DNA from: Bretschneidera sinensis
Lineage: Eukaryota > Streptophyta > Magnoliopsida > Brassicales > Akaniaceae
Length of the DNA stretch: 64,000 nt
NCBI GenBank assembly: GCA_023935145.1
Contig: CM043699.1
Span: 73,861,138 to 73,925,137 of the forward strand
Direction of reading: 5' to 3'
In this document: positions 46,151-57,840 of the stretch, one piece after another
Layout of the letters: each line of letters begins with the position of its first letter
Numbering within the stretch: the stretch's first letter is position 1
Notes under the pieces: model-generated
Told to the model about the DNA's origin: nothing
The model's database searches: none
The model's input: the letters and a program-made list of their open reading frames with translations, nothing else
Position numbers and translations under genes: made by a program

Positions 46151-46560
46151 GTGGTATTAGAGTTTTGGACAGGTGGTATCAGAGCTAGAAGAGATACCAC
46201 CAACAGTGGTATCAGAGCTTTGATGAACGGGTATCGGAGCTGGAACAGAAGGTATCGAAGCAAGACTCCAAGAATCAAAGGTCAACTTCTTGGGTAATTC
46301 AAGAATGGAGTAGAGATCAATATCTGATCATGTTCTTGAGGTGATTCAAGAATGGAGTAGAGATCAATATCTGATCATGTTCTTGAGGTGATTCAAGAAA
46401 AGAGTAGAGATCAAGATCTGATCGTGTTCTTGAGGGTGATTCAATAAAGGTATTGAGATCAATCTTCGATCGAGTTCTTGAGATTTAGAAGAAATTGGAA
46501 AGCAATTGTGGGTGCTGCATAAATCTGGGATTTTCTCCACAAGATAAGTTGAAACTTCAT
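46151..46560 (+). promoter_or_regulatory. Element F leader with three primer-site copies and a 47-bp tandem array
   Basis: The normal position holds a mutated site, GTGGTATTAGAG (46151). Two better copies of GTGGTATCAGAGCT follow at 46173 and 46206. The second and third are separated by a perfect stem: GATACCAC at 46193-46200, 5-nt loop, GTGGTATC at 46206-46213. Then a 47-bp unit repeats about 3.5 times (anchors 46301, 46348, 46395). Element G has one primer site and a shorter version of the array. Confidence 0.8.
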
Positions 46561-47248
46561 TGTTGAGAAGTTAGATGGAAAGGGAGACTTTGCCCTTTGG
46601 AAGCGGAAATTTAAGGAGGTTCTTATGCAATAAAAGGTGGACTTGGCGATTGGAGAAGATGACGCTTTTCTAGCAAGTATCACGAAGGTCCAGCGGAATG
46701 AGATGAAGAAGATGGTGTACAACACCATCTTTCTGCCCATATCGGATAATGTCACAAGGGAGTGCGGAGACTCGAAAGATCCAGCTGTCATTTGGAAGAA
46801 ACCATATGAGTTGTTTCTTACCAAGACTCTCCCTAATAAAAGGTATCTTCGTAAAAGAATCTTTGCTTTTAAAATGGATCCTAATAAAGAGTTGCAAGAT
46901 AATCTTGATGCCAAGATGAGGAGAGGATCAAGTAGAGAAGGGTTGTTCGTTAGAGGAAGGCCAACAACTCAGTATGGCAGCAACATTCATAGCTACTACT
47001 GGGACAAACCAGAAAGTAGAGGAGAAATTCATAGGAGAGCGCACTCCAAACTGAGATTTGGAGGGAAGAGATGCTTCTACTACAATAAAGAGGGTCATTT
47101 CAAGAAATATTGTAGGAAGATGATGAGGGATGAGGCAGAAAGCCATACCAAGAATGGAGAGGCTTTGGTTGCCAAGGTAGAACAGCAAGATGGTGTTCTT
47201 GTTGTGTGCTCAAGTGTGAGCAAGGAGCAAGAAGACATCGGGAAATGA
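46561..47248 (+). pseudogene. Element F gag, start lost and 65 codons deleted
   Basis: Same Gag as element G but without an initiator ATG at the matching place. After DPNKELQDNLD it jumps directly to AKMRRGSSREGL, removing about 65 codons in frame (the segment with LAVMLLNSLP in G). The zinc knuckle reads CFYYNKEGHFKKYC, with the second Cys changed to Tyr. It then runs to a stop at 47246. Confidence 0.85.
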
Positions 47249-48610
47249 ATCTTGGATATCAGGTGCACTCATCATATGTGTCCTCACAGGGATTGGTTCA
47301 ATAATTTCAAGGAAACTGATGATGGAAAGGTTTTCCAGGGGAATGATACTTCTTACCAAGTGATGGGCACATGATACATCCAGTTGAGGATGTTTGATGG
47401 AATGACTAGGCTACTGAGGAATGTGAGATATCTTCTAGAGTTGAGAAGAAATATGATCTCATTAGGGCAGCTAGATTCTATGGGGTACACATACAAGGCA
47501 GAGGGAGGAAAGATCAAGGTAACCAAGGGATCTTTGATAGTGATCAAAGCAGCAATGAAGGATGGTTTATGTGAGATAATCAGAGACACGGAGATCAAAG
47601 GTCAAGTAGCAAGCTTAATGGCTGAGATGGATAAGGCAACTCTTTGGCACAATCGCTTGGGACACATGCGCGAAAAGAGCCTGCAAGTTCTCAGCAAGGA
47701 TGGTCTACTTGGTGGTGACAAGGTAGAGGAACTTGATTTCTGTGAATGTTGTGATCTTGGGAAACAACATCGGGTCAGCTTCAACACCAGAGTGCACAAG
47801 TCTAAGGGCATTCTTAACTACATTCATGCGGATCTTTGGGGACCAGCAAGAACACCAACACAGAGAGGTAATGTTTACTTTCTGTCTTTAATTGATGATT
47901 ATTCTAGAAAGGTTTGGGTTTATTTGCTTAAGAATAAATCAGATGCTTTGAATAAGTTAGTGGTGTAGAAAAAGCTGGAGAAAACTCAAATGACCAGGGT
48001 AGTTAAGATGTTAAGAACCGATAATGGCTTAGAAGTTTTTAAGAAGGAACTTGATCAATTTTGTAAGTTAAATGGGATTTTAAGACATAGAACGGTTATG
48101 GAAACGCCTCAGCAAAATGGAGTTGCTGAGAGGATGAATAAGACCCTTAGGGAAAAGGTTAGGTGCATGTTAAATGGATCTGGATTACCCAAATGTTTTT
48201 TGGGGGAAGCAGTGTCTACTGCTGCGTATTTGGTTAATAGATCGCTCTCTAGAGCTTTAGAGCTCAAAAATCCCGAGGAGATGTGGAGTGGTAAACCCCC
48301 TGAGTTAAACAACCTTAGGACTTTTGGGTGTTCTGCGTTTGCACATCAAAAGGATGATAAGCTTAGCCCAAGATCTAGAAAGTGTGCATTTCTAAGATAT
48401 AGAGAAGGGGCTAAGGGGTATAGGTTGTGGTTCTTAGAGCAAAAAGGATTTAAACTCATAATAAGTAGGGATGTCATTTTTAATGAGCATTTATTTCCCT
48501 ATTTGGAGAAAACTAACCCTGCAGGGGATAGTGAGCAAACCAGTTCAGTATTTGTGGAGCATAGCATCAAGGAAAATTCAGTTCAGGTAGAGCAAAGAAG
48601 GTAAGAGGGT
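47249..48610 (+). pseudogene. Element F protease and integrase
   Basis: Protease text at 47249-47275 is damaged (ILDIRCTHHM, where relatives have Asp-Ser-Gly-Cys). From 47384 the pre-integrase zinc region and integrase core are readable: LWHNRLGHMREKSLQ, CDLGKQHRVSF, IHADLWGPARTPT, LIDDYSRKVWVYLL (47881-47922), a stop at 47969, LRTDNGLEVF (48012-48041), QQNGVAERMNKTLRE (48111-48155). All three catalytic acidic residues, Asp, Asp and Glu, are present, unlike element G. Frame ends at 48604. Confidence 0.85.
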
Positions 48611-48649
48611 TCGAACCAGGTAGAGCCCATTGATGAATGCCAAGATCAG

Positions 48650-49930
48650 GACACTCAAGAGGAGGCTGAACTAAAAGGGGATGATGCAGCAAATCAGAAT
48701 GACTATCAACTCACAAGGGATTGGGAAAGAAGGCTGGTCAGACCACCTTTGAGATATGGTTTTGCGGCTGTGAATGCAGCAGCTCCTTGGACAGAAAGAG
48801 GGATAAGTGAACTAGAGACTTACATTAATGCTATGGGATGTAATGATTTGTCAAGATGGAAGCTAGCTATGGAGGAAGAAATGGATTCTTTGAGGAAGTA
48901 CAACTCTTGGGAATTGGTGCACATTCTAGAAAAATAAAGAGTTGTGGATTGTAAGTGCACTTACAAGATCAAAGAAGGGAACCCTTCAGAGGATGAAGTC
49001 TGAAACAAGGCTAGGCTGGTGGCGAAGGGGTTCACGCAAATAGACGACATAAATTTCACAAAAATGTTCTCACCTAGACGCAAGGTGGAGGAAGTGGTGA
49101 TTATCTTTATCTATGTCGATGATATGCTGTTGGTTGGGTACAATAGGGAGAGGATAGAAAGGTTGACATCTTAACTTAGTGAGGAGTTTGAGAGGAAGGA
49201 TCTTGGCCTTACACAAAAAATCCTTGGGATGAGAAGAATTCGGGAAAGGGAGAGAAATGGGTTGAAGGTTTCTCAGTCTTCTGACATAGAAAATGTGTTG
49301 TACAAGTTCTCTATGGAAGATGTTAAACCAGTGAAGATTCCCTTTGCTGGTCATTTCAAGTTCTCCAGCGAACAATATCCTGAAACGGATGAGGAGAAGA
49401 AGGAAATGGAAAAGGTCCCTTACTCTAGTGCGATTGGATCAGTCATGTTCATGTTGGTAAGCACTAGACCCAACATTTCTCAGGAAATTAGACTTCTCAG
49501 CAGATTTGTGAGTAATCCTGGAAATGAGCTTTGGCTTATGATGAAGTGGTTGCTAAGGTACTTGAAGGCTCAGTGGCAGCAGATGGTAGCACTCTCAACA
49601 ACCGAGGCAAAGTACATAGCGGCTACGGAAGCCATAAAGGAGGCTATATGGTGCAAAGGGTGGTTAGACGAGTGAAAGGTCTTAAAAGAGCAGGTGGTGG
49701 TGTCTTCGGATAGCCAAAGTGCGTGGCACTTATGTAGGAACTCGGTGTTCCATGAGAGGACTAAGCATATGGATGTTCGGTATCATTTCATTCGGGAAAA
49801 TGTTACAAAAGGATGCATTCATGTGGTCAAAGTTGCAATGGAAGAAAATCCAATAGATTTAGGTACTAAAGTTCTACCTCTAAGTAAGTTCAATCATTGC
49901 CTTGGACTTCTTAGGATTGGAGTTGGTTGA
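48650..49930 (+). pseudogene. Element F RT and RNase H, two large deletions
   Basis: RT begins YINAMGCNDLSRWKLAMEEE (48821-48880). After FTKMFSP (about 49053-49075) it jumps to RRKVEEVVIIFIYVDDMLL, losing about 310 bp including the MDVK and LYGLKQ motifs. The connection region (49229-49560) is largely open. At LLRYLKA (about 49552-49570) it jumps to QWQQMVALSTTEAKYIAA, losing the first catalytic Asp of RNase H. RNase H ends with SDSQSAWHLCRNS and DLGTKVLPLSKFNHCL near 49927. Confidence 0.85.
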
Positions 49931-50011
49931 TATGGTGACTCAAGTTGAGTTTTGATCCTGAGTTCTCTGCACAATGGGTTTGGGTTTAATCATTTAGACA
50001 AAGGTAGAGAT

Positions 50012-50947
50012 TGTTGGTATTTGTCTAAGGATTAAACGGGATGGAAGCATGAAGCTTCATCAGGCCTTAGTGCCTCACTCCAAGAGGTGTGCACCTCACC
50101 CCAGGAGGTGTGCGCCTCACCCCCCAGCAAAGAGAAGTGTTCAGCCCTAGGTGTGCGCCGCGATGCCCAGAAGAAGGAGGAAGTGTGCCCTGGCTTGAGC
50201 CATTGCCTGCCCTGTTATTAGCCGTGGCGCCAGGCACAACTGATGCCTCATGACCAGCACTTTGGATTGGTGCGTTGGACTTAGTTAAAACGCACAAGAT
50301 TACTTAGACTCTTAGAGAGCCATGGGTCTTTGGTTCTTGAGATCTAAGGGTGGAGATTGATCTCCAAGATTGGATGAGGAAGTCATTGCCCTATATAAAG
50401 GGTCATTTAGGAGCCATTCAATGATGATGTGAGGTGAGCATCCAGGTGATGTGAATGTGCAGAACATGTGTGAAATAGAACATGTGAATGTGCGTGAAAT
50501 AGAACACATGGTGTGTGAGAGTGCAAAGACACAAAACACACAGGAGAGACTCATTGTAGAGAGGCTGATTGTTTAGGGAGAGAGTAGTATAGATTGGGGA
50601 TTCAAGGGCCTTATAAGTGGAATTTTCTTGGGTAAAATTCCAGGGAAACTCAAGACCTTATCACTTTCTTTTTCTCTTCTTTCATTCTTCAAGAATGATG
50701 TTAAGATCAAGATTAGATCATATTCTTGAAGAGGTGTTGCTATAATTGTAAGAACTCATTGATTTAGTGTAGAGAGCTCGGAGAAGCTCACGAGGACGTA
50801 GGCACATTGCCAAACCTCGATAACAATTGCTTGTATTCTTTCTTTGATTGGTTTGATTCCTATTTCGTTTTGGTGTTATTACAAGTCATTCAAGACTTGG
50901 CTATTTGGAAGATCACCACCTGGGCATCTTGAGGGTGATTTCCAACA
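50012..50947 (+). repeat. Element F 3' LTR
   Basis: 936 bp, TGTTGGTATTTG to TTTCCAACA, TATATAAA at 50392-50399, followed by GATGA. It shows the uninterrupted site 'aagattacttagac' (about 50287-50300) where G inserted in the other copy. Confidence 0.88.
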
Positions 50948-50952
50948 GATGA

Positions 50953-51114
50953 AATAGAATTTAGTTATGTAAATCACAAATTACAGTAAAGATAGAAGGT
51001 TTGAGAATGATACTCGAAAATGTGAAATGGACCTAGGAAAGAGACATTCCTATTGTATTGTGAACCTTGATCAATGAAATTTTGAGGACGAAATTTTTAT
51101 TAGTGGAGGAGAAT
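50953..51114 (+). other. Element A2 interior, right end, with polypurine tract
   Basis: Continues the A2 interior after F. 'ttttgaggacgaaattttta' then 'gtggaggagaat' is the typical chromovirus-type end just before the 3' LTR. Confidence 0.75.
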
Positions 51115-52716
51115 TATAGAGCTCGTTATTTTATTTGAAATATTTAAGTTATAGAGTTTCGCTTCGACGCGTAAAAGTGTGTAATTGTTCAATTTTGATT
51201 AATAATTAATTCATACTTAGTTGTGTGGGGCTTGAGAATAAGTAAAATTTTATAATAAAGATTTATATTGGGACAACTTTTGGAGTTTTAAGAAATGTTA
51301 GGGTAGGTGGTGAGAGAATTATAAGATGGAGAGTTAGTTTTTTTATTAGAAATTTTTGTAGTGTAATGAGAGGTGTAATTTGAAGGGTGGTTTTGAAAAT
51401 TTTAGTGACTTTGACTATAAACAGGGGGATAGATCCAACACTCTGTGCTGGATTTCTCTAGAACCACCGAGAATGAGAGGAAAGAAAGAGAGGAAAATAG
51501 AAAAAGAAAAAAAATGAGGAGAAGAAAAAGAATAAAGAGAAGGAAAAGTTGAGAGTTTTCTTACAAAACTCAAAGTAAAAGCTTGTTTTCATTTTATTTA
51601 ATTATCAAGTGTGTTGATCTCTCTAAGAATTTAAGTTTTTGAGTTGTAAAGTTGAAGATTTTCTCAAGAAAAAGTTTAAAGAAAAGGGGTTTGTTTCAAA
51701 AGGTGAGTTTTGTGCAAAATTGGTTGAATTGGGAGCTTTGAGTTCAAATTTTCTCTTGGGTAATGTAAAGTTGTTGACTTCAAAATATTAGAAAACTTGT
51801 GTCTTTGAAAACTTGAGAGGATCCTTTGAAATCAAAAAGAAATTTAGGGAAAAAGATGAATTTTCGGAGTGATTCTTGCTAGAATCAGGTGACCTGCTCG
51901 ACTGGGTCGGGAGACCAGCCGACTGGATGAGTTTTTGTGTTGGTTCTAAAGGATCCATTCGACTGAGTCATAGTACTAGTCGACTGGGTGAAGTGGTAAA
52001 AGCTTCTGGACGTTTTCCCAGTCGACTGGATCATGTACCCAGCCGATTGGATCATGCTGATTTTTGAAAAAACAATATTTTTCTCTTTACTTTTTGAACA
52101 CGAAACGTTTCCAAAATAATTTAATATTTATATACATTTGAATTATGATTAAAATACCTTTAAAATGTTAGTATTAAAAAAAAATTAAAGTGTTTTTGAG
52201 ATTCAAAATAGATGATTTGAAAAAGGGCTTAAAGCCTCGATTTCTTTGACTTTTGGTTTTGTGCGAAGTGCACTCTTGAGATTTAAAGTTTGCAAAACAC
52301 CTTGAGGTTGCTACAGATTCTTTTAAACGATTTAAAATAACGAGATCAAGTGTTATTCATTCTTAGGTACTAATGGGAAAATCCTTAAGAGACAAGGAAG
52401 TAGTAAAATTGCGTAGCGAGGTGAGTACACCTTAAATTTAGTAAGCATATTTAATATATATATATATATATATATATTGAGTAATAAAGAATAAAAAATG
52501 ATCTATTTTGATAAGTTTAAACTCTGAAAATCTTATGAAGAATAAATAAGAACTTTGGTATAAAAATAGTAAGAATTAGTGTTATGGAAAATAGATATAG
52601 GTGGAGAAATAATCGTGTAACATATGAGCCTAGAAATGATTCAAGGTAGTTGTGTTGAGGATTTGTGATATGCGGAATTGTAATGAATGTGCTTGGTTGA
52701 ATTTGTATGAAATGTG
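51115..52716 (+). repeat. Element A2 3' LTR, truncated by B2
   Basis: TATAGAGCTCG (first G changed to A) aligns with TGTAGAGCCTG of the 5' LTR. TATAAACA at 51416 replaces TATAAATA. It stops at 'tatgaaatgtg' 52716, equivalent to about 26610 of the 5' LTR; the last 1.1 kb is not found downstream. A run of 'gtcgactgg'-type phrases at 51895-52055 is longer than in the 5' LTR (25890-25970). (TA)n at 52456-52479. Confidence 0.85.
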
Positions 52717-52780
52717 TGTAATACCCATATTTGTAAAATAAGGGTAAAGAAGTACTTTAATAAATATGACATAGAGTTAA

Positions 52781-52821
<41 letters not shown>

Positions 52822-55800
52822 AAAGATTTAGTTTTTATAAAACAATTCTTAAAAAAATAAAATAAAATTCGTGGACAGCATGAAAAAGAAAAAAGAAAAA
52901 AAAACAAAATATGGCAACAGCTGGCAATAGACCTGTTGCCAAAAAAGACTTGTAGTGCTACATGTAAGACAACACTACAATTTTGTGGCAGTATATTGGG
53001 GGGAGGGGCTGAGTAGTGTTGTAAAATTATATATATATATTGAGCTTATATTATTTATTACCAAATCCTGTTTGGTTTTCTTCATTTTACAATTCAAACT
53101 ACTCTATTTCTCTAAACACTTGGGGACCAAAAGAAATGTTGAAAAAGTAAAATTTTGAAGGGATTTACGGGAGAATTTTATAGAGAAACACGAGAAGCTC
53201 TAAGAAAAGCAGAAGGTAATAGTGTGAAGTTTATTTTTGAAATTTAGCATACATGAAATTTCCCGGAATTCAAAGTGGGAATTTTCAAAGGGTGTGAATT
53301 ATGGAAGAATTGAAGAATAAATTAGAAATTTAATATAAATATTATGTCAGGTGTTAACGATCAGCAACCGAGAGAAATTGCTGAGAGGAGCAGGAAAGGT
53401 AAAGAGGTGATCCACGGTTAGCTCTAAGTGCTACGTGGTGAGTTAGATTTACTTTAAGTAATCAAGATAAATATAAAATATATAGTGATAATATTAGAAT
53501 AAATTATTAACTTATGGTTTGATGGTAGATGAAAAATCGGTTGATTGGTATGATAGGAATAATGGATGTGCAGAAAATTATTATATGAGAAGTAATATTA
53601 TTAGAATAATGAGTCGATTTAATATTAAAGGTGATAAATGAAATTCTTGACAAGCTATGGTTGATGATTTGATATGATTTATGAGGAGAAGAATTTATTA
53701 GAATTTTTCAAATAATAATTTGAGAATAATCAAGATAGCTAGTTTAAATGTCTGAATACATGCTTGTTTTTATTTTATTATTCATATGCATATTCATATC
53801 GTTATTCATATGCATATGCATGAAATGAAAGAACCGAGAAGGTAACCGGTCTAAATGAGAATAAAAGAACTAGGAAGGCAGTTGGTTCCTTTAATTTACA
53901 TTTGTTAAGCTCATAGTTTGCGTTATTTTATTTCCTTTCTGTGTTTTCTGTGTTTTTATAGGTTCTTGGAGAAAAATGAAGCATTTTGGAACTCAGAGAG
54001 CAAAGCTGAAAAAACTGACAGCTACTTAGTGCGATCGAGCACATAAGGGTGCGATCGAGCGCACCAGCACTCATGCGCTCGAGTGCACCAGTATGAGATC
54101 AAGTGCACACGAGTAGTAAAATGATAGAATCTATTTTAGAAAGTAGGGGTAGGGTTTTGCTTTACGAGTTAGGGTTTCCAGAGGTTCCTAAACTCTATAA
54201 ATAGGCTTGTAAACATAGAAATAGGAGGCGGCCCAGAGACGGGATTTCAGGGAAGAATTGACGACTCTTTAAAGAAGCTCTCTCGGGTTTCTTCTTTCCT
54301 TTTTATTTTATGAAGATGTTTAACATCAAACTTATGTGTAACTAAACTTTTAGTAGGGCTTGATTAAAGCTCTAATTATGTTTACTCAATAATTCAGTAT
54401 TGGCGCCTTTGCGATATTTATATTGTGATGCTTAACTTGATTAATGCTTGTTTTCTTGAATTCCTCATATGTGTTTGCCTGATCAACATATGCATGTGGT
54501 ATGGACTAGTTAGTTAAATCAATTTGGATGATCGAGTCCTGGGTTTAACAATAGTAACAAAAGAAATCCACGCCAGGTTCTTGGGTTAATCAACATGGGA
54601 AACCGGGAGTATATACCATGCCCTAAGTCTCGTGTGTTTGTTGATTTCCACATATCTTATGCTTTCTTAAGGGACAACTTAGTATACATCATGCTAAATC
54701 CCTTAAGAGAGAAAAGAGTTAGAGTATACACCATGCCTAACTCACTGCTTAGGGAAATCAATAGCTTAAGGAGTATACACCATGCCCTTAGGTTGACAAA
54801 CATTAGGTATTCATGATGTGATTAAAGCATTGACATATTGTTTTATTGTGGTAGCATGATTGGTGGTGGATATCAAGTCCTTACATTTTTATCATTATCA
54901 ATTCAAACTCAATTAATATTTTTATCGTTTTATATTGTGAAAATTAATTCTAAATCAAAATTTACCAATCCTTGTGGAAACGATCTTTCACTTGCACACT
55001 ATACTACTAGACCTTGTGCACTTGCAAGTAAATCTTCAATTATTTGCTTATTAATTTAGGTAGATTTTTGCACGACACCGGTCTAAATGAGAATGAAAGA
55101 ACCGAGAAGGCAGTCGGTCTAAGATAAAAACATGTCGACATATGGGAAGATGTTCCCAATAATAATAAAATTTAACTTCACGCATTGCATTTACTTTAAA
55201 TATTGATTGTTATTGCTTGATATGTTAAAGTACTATTTATGATTGTAAATCTATTGATAGAGGAATGAGTCTTATAGAGAGACAAATATGCTAAGGAAGA
55301 AATATAGAAATATGTTTAATGAGTAACTTAAGAAGAGATTGTGTAACAAGGAAATTTTGAAATTGAGTAGTGACTACAAAATATTCTTATTGAATTATTT
55401 GAGGAAAAAGATGAATGAATATAGGAAGATATTTTAGAAGTAATTGAATTATAAGATGTAACTGGGAGTATAAAATCGAATACTTCTAGTAAATTTAATT
55501 CACTGAGCTTGTGAAGCTCGCTCCTCATTATACAATGATTTTAGGTAGCAGGCAGGACAGATAGTTTGGTGAGTTGAGATTCAGACGAAGTCATTATCTG
55601 TAAGCTACATGCGTGTCCACATCCTCAGACTAATGAAAAAAATAAAATAAAAATTTATTTGTAAATATTCATCCATATTACGTTGTATAAAATGTTTAAG
55701 TCAAGATTAGAATGATATATTTCCCTTATTGAGGGTTGAGGATTGATGTAAAAAAATTCTGTTGGTATTATTTTTATTGTTGCATATATGTGTCATGTTG

Positions 55801-55859
55801 GGATTTTCAAAATGTGACAACATTGTCTCGGGGGTGACCAACCGGGATGGGTCGTTACA
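52717..55859 (+). repeat. Element B2 5' LTR, split by solo LTR E
   Basis: TGTAATACCC to GGGTCGTTACA; aligns with B1. Without E it is about 1.95 kb. (AT)n at about 52786-52818. The 36-bp repeat array is at 53820-53886 and 55078 onward. Confidence 0.85.
53887..55077 (+). mobile_element. Solo LTR E of a further gypsy-like family
   Basis: Inserted in the 36-bp array of LTR B2: removing it restores 'gcagtyggtctaaatg'. Flanks are TTGGT (53882-53886) and CCGGT (55078-55082), consistent with a CCGGT duplication after two C-to-T changes. Ends with TTTTTGCACGACA and has TATAAATA at 54196-54203 on +, with an R-U5-like end ('cttgtggaaacgatctttca', 'cttgtgcacttgcaag'). The start TCCTTT lacks the usual TG. 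It contains a 'gcgatcgagcgcacc'-type repeated block at 54032-54110 and 'gtatacaccatgcc' phrases (54610-54785). No interior is attached. Confidence 0.65.
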
Positions 55860-55960
55860 ATTTTGGTATCAGAGCCTTAGGTTTATGATTTTGTAGACTG
55901 CATGAGAACTTAAAGAAGTGGAAGATGTGAATAAATTATATTTTAATGCAAAGTCTGAGG
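55860..55960 (+). promoter_or_regulatory. Element B2 primer-binding site and leader
   Basis: ATTTTGGTATCAGAGCC directly after the LTR, complementary to initiator tRNA-Met; a 100-bp leader follows to the gag ATG at 55961. Confidence 0.8.
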
Positions 55961-57230
55961 ATGACACGTGGATGTGCTAGAGCTAGAGGTAGAATTTGAA
56001 ATCATAAGGGACGTGGTAGACCCCCAGTATTTAGAAGAACTAAAGCAGAGGGGGAAGTTGAGTTTGTGGTTCCTGCGAGGGAACATATTGATAGTGCAAC
56101 TAGTACTAGTAGAGCTAGGAGAGAATCTGAGGTTAGGAAGGATGAATTGAGAAAAACTCTTAATCGTGCTATAGAAACGATGCATGCAACTGAAGAAATG
56201 GTTGATAATCTGCAGAGGAGATTAGAGGAAAGGGGTAGAGTAGAACCTGATATGGTGAGACGAGAGGTTTATGAGGGAAAATGTGTGTTTGCACGTGAGA
56301 TGTAAGAAGATTGTTTTGTGAGATTTCTTAAGTTTAAACCCCAGTATTTTAGAGGATCTGTAAATCCTATGGAAGCTGAGCAGTGGATTAGACATGTTGA
56401 GAAATATTTTGAAGTCTTACCAGTGACAGATAGACAGAAGGCTGCTTTTGCTTCATTTATGCTGAAAGGTGAGGCTTCGCAATGGTGGTAAGATATTATG
56501 CCTAGGGTGAGTACACAGGTGGAACAACCTTTAACTTGGAGTAAGTTTAAGGATGAGTTCTTTGTGAAATACTTTCCATATACATTTCGAACCCAGCAGG
56601 AGAGAGATTTTATTCACTTAAGGTAGAGTACCTTATCTGTGGCAATGATAGTAGATTTATAGCATTGTCAAGGTTTTTACCTGAGTTAGTGAATATAGAG
56701 GAGAGGAAATGTAAACAATTTTTAGAGGGGTATACTATGAAATTTGATCTAAACTCTCTTACATAGGCATTGGGAATTATGCTATTCTGGTGGATAAAGC
56801 ATTACAGATTGAGAAGGATTTGATAGAGTTTAGAGGTATGAGAGATTGGTTTAAGAGGTCTAGATTTGAGGGACCTAGAAGTAGTAACAGTATGGGTGTA
56901 CAGGGCGGGAGACCACCCCAAAGAGAGCATTCCTTGTCACAAGGAATTGTAGTGCAGAGTCAGAGGCAAGCAGGATCTGTTACTTTTGTAGCTTAGAGTA
57001 ATATCGGTGGGACCCCTAGATTTGGGAGACAAGCTATGGGAATTAGGAGTTATGGTAGAGCAGTAAGTATGCTACCAAAGGGAAGTGGTAATCTGATGTA
57101 TAATCAAGAGTCAAAGGTTTAATTTAGATGTAATCAGATAGGGTATCTGTCTCGGAATTTCCCTATATAGATATGCTTTGTATGTGGTAAGGGAGGACAT
57201 GTTGTTGTAGATGGTCCAGTGGGGAAATCT
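55961..57230 (+). pseudogene. Element B2 gag
   Basis: ATG at 55961 opens MTRGCARARGR, with a stop at codon 12, then stays in frame to 56305 with a coiled segment (LRKTLNRAIETMHATEEMVDN). The capsid-like domain is at 56321-56625: FRGSVNPMEAEQWIRHVEKY, AFASFMLKGEASQWW, KDEFFVKYFPYTFR. After several breaks, a knuckle-like CFVCGKGGHVVVDG at about 57177-57218 has its last Cys replaced by Gly. Stops are mostly of the TGG-to-TAG/TAA or CAG-to-TAG kind. Confidence 0.8.
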
Positions 57231-57840
57231 GCTGACATAGGCATTGGAAGTGTTGGGAGAAGACCAGTGGAGAGAGGTGGTGGATCAGAGGGTGTGCGGG
57301 ACAGAGGTCGAGGATTAGTAGCTGAGAGAGGACGTGGCAGCCAATTTCAGTCCAAATACAGCAGAGTCTATGCATTGACCCAACAGGATACACAAGCCAC
57401 TCTTGATGTTGTTATGGATATGATATCTATCCTTAGTAGGCCTGCTAGATTATTAATTGATCCTAGTGCAACCCATTCTTTTGCATCTAGTATTTATATG
57501 AAATTTGTTGATGCTAGTGTTAGTCCTTTGATGCATGCGATTATTGTTGAGGTTCCTACTGGAGATAGGGTTACTATCAGGATAATTTATAAGGTTGTGT
57601 GATTAATATTGCTGATAGAGAATTTGAAGTTGATTTATTGCCTTTATATATGACAGATTTTGATTTGATTCTGGGGATGAATTAGTTATATGCATATCAT
57701 GGTTGGGTAGATTATTTTAGGAAAAATGTGGTGTTCAAGATACCCGAATAGGAAGAGTTTAATTTTCAGGGAGAACGTAAGATACTTCTTAACTGTCTTA
57801 TTTCTGCCTTAACTGCTAGTAAATGGTTGAAGAAGGGTTG
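57231..57840 (+). pseudogene. Element B2 aspartic protease
   Basis: The open frame 57219-57602 links an RG-rich segment to SRVYALTQQDTQATLDVV and RLLIDPSATHSFASSIYM (about 57446-57500). Relatives have Asp-Ser-Gly-Ala-Thr-His-Ser-Phe; here Ser-Gly is Pro-Ser, so the active site is disrupted. A frameshift near 57600 precedes the FEVDLLPLYMTDFDLILGM-like end. Confidence 0.8.

Larger units (their letters stand above)
31466..50947 (+). mobile_element. Ty1/copia element F (Tork-like), carrying nested G and D
   Basis: LTRs begin TGTTGGTATT and end TTTCCAACA (CAATA in the 5' copy). A perfect 5-bp duplication GATGA flanks it at 31461-31465 and 50948-50952. The 5' LTR is split at 31851 by element G and resumes at 45507. 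The interior, 46151-50011, has copia order gag, protease, integrase, RT, RNase H, with several internal deletions. Confidence 0.85.
25101..52716 (+). mobile_element. Element A2, family-A LTR retrotransposon (non-coding interior), host of the F/G/D nest
   Basis: The 5' LTR is 25101-27745; the interior is 27746-31465 and 50953-51114, with the 19.5-kb F insertion between; the 3' LTR starts at 51115 and is cut at 52716 by B2. The primer site is TTTTTGGTATCAGAG (tRNA-Met type). The polypurine end reads 'gaggacgaaatttttattag' then 'tggaggagaat', as in Del/Tekay-type gypsy elements. The interior totals about 3.9 kb, close to A1's 4.0 kb, and neither copy shows any gag or pol motif. This fits a large non-autonomous derivative (LARD-like) family, although extreme decay is an alternative. 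Confidence 0.75.
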
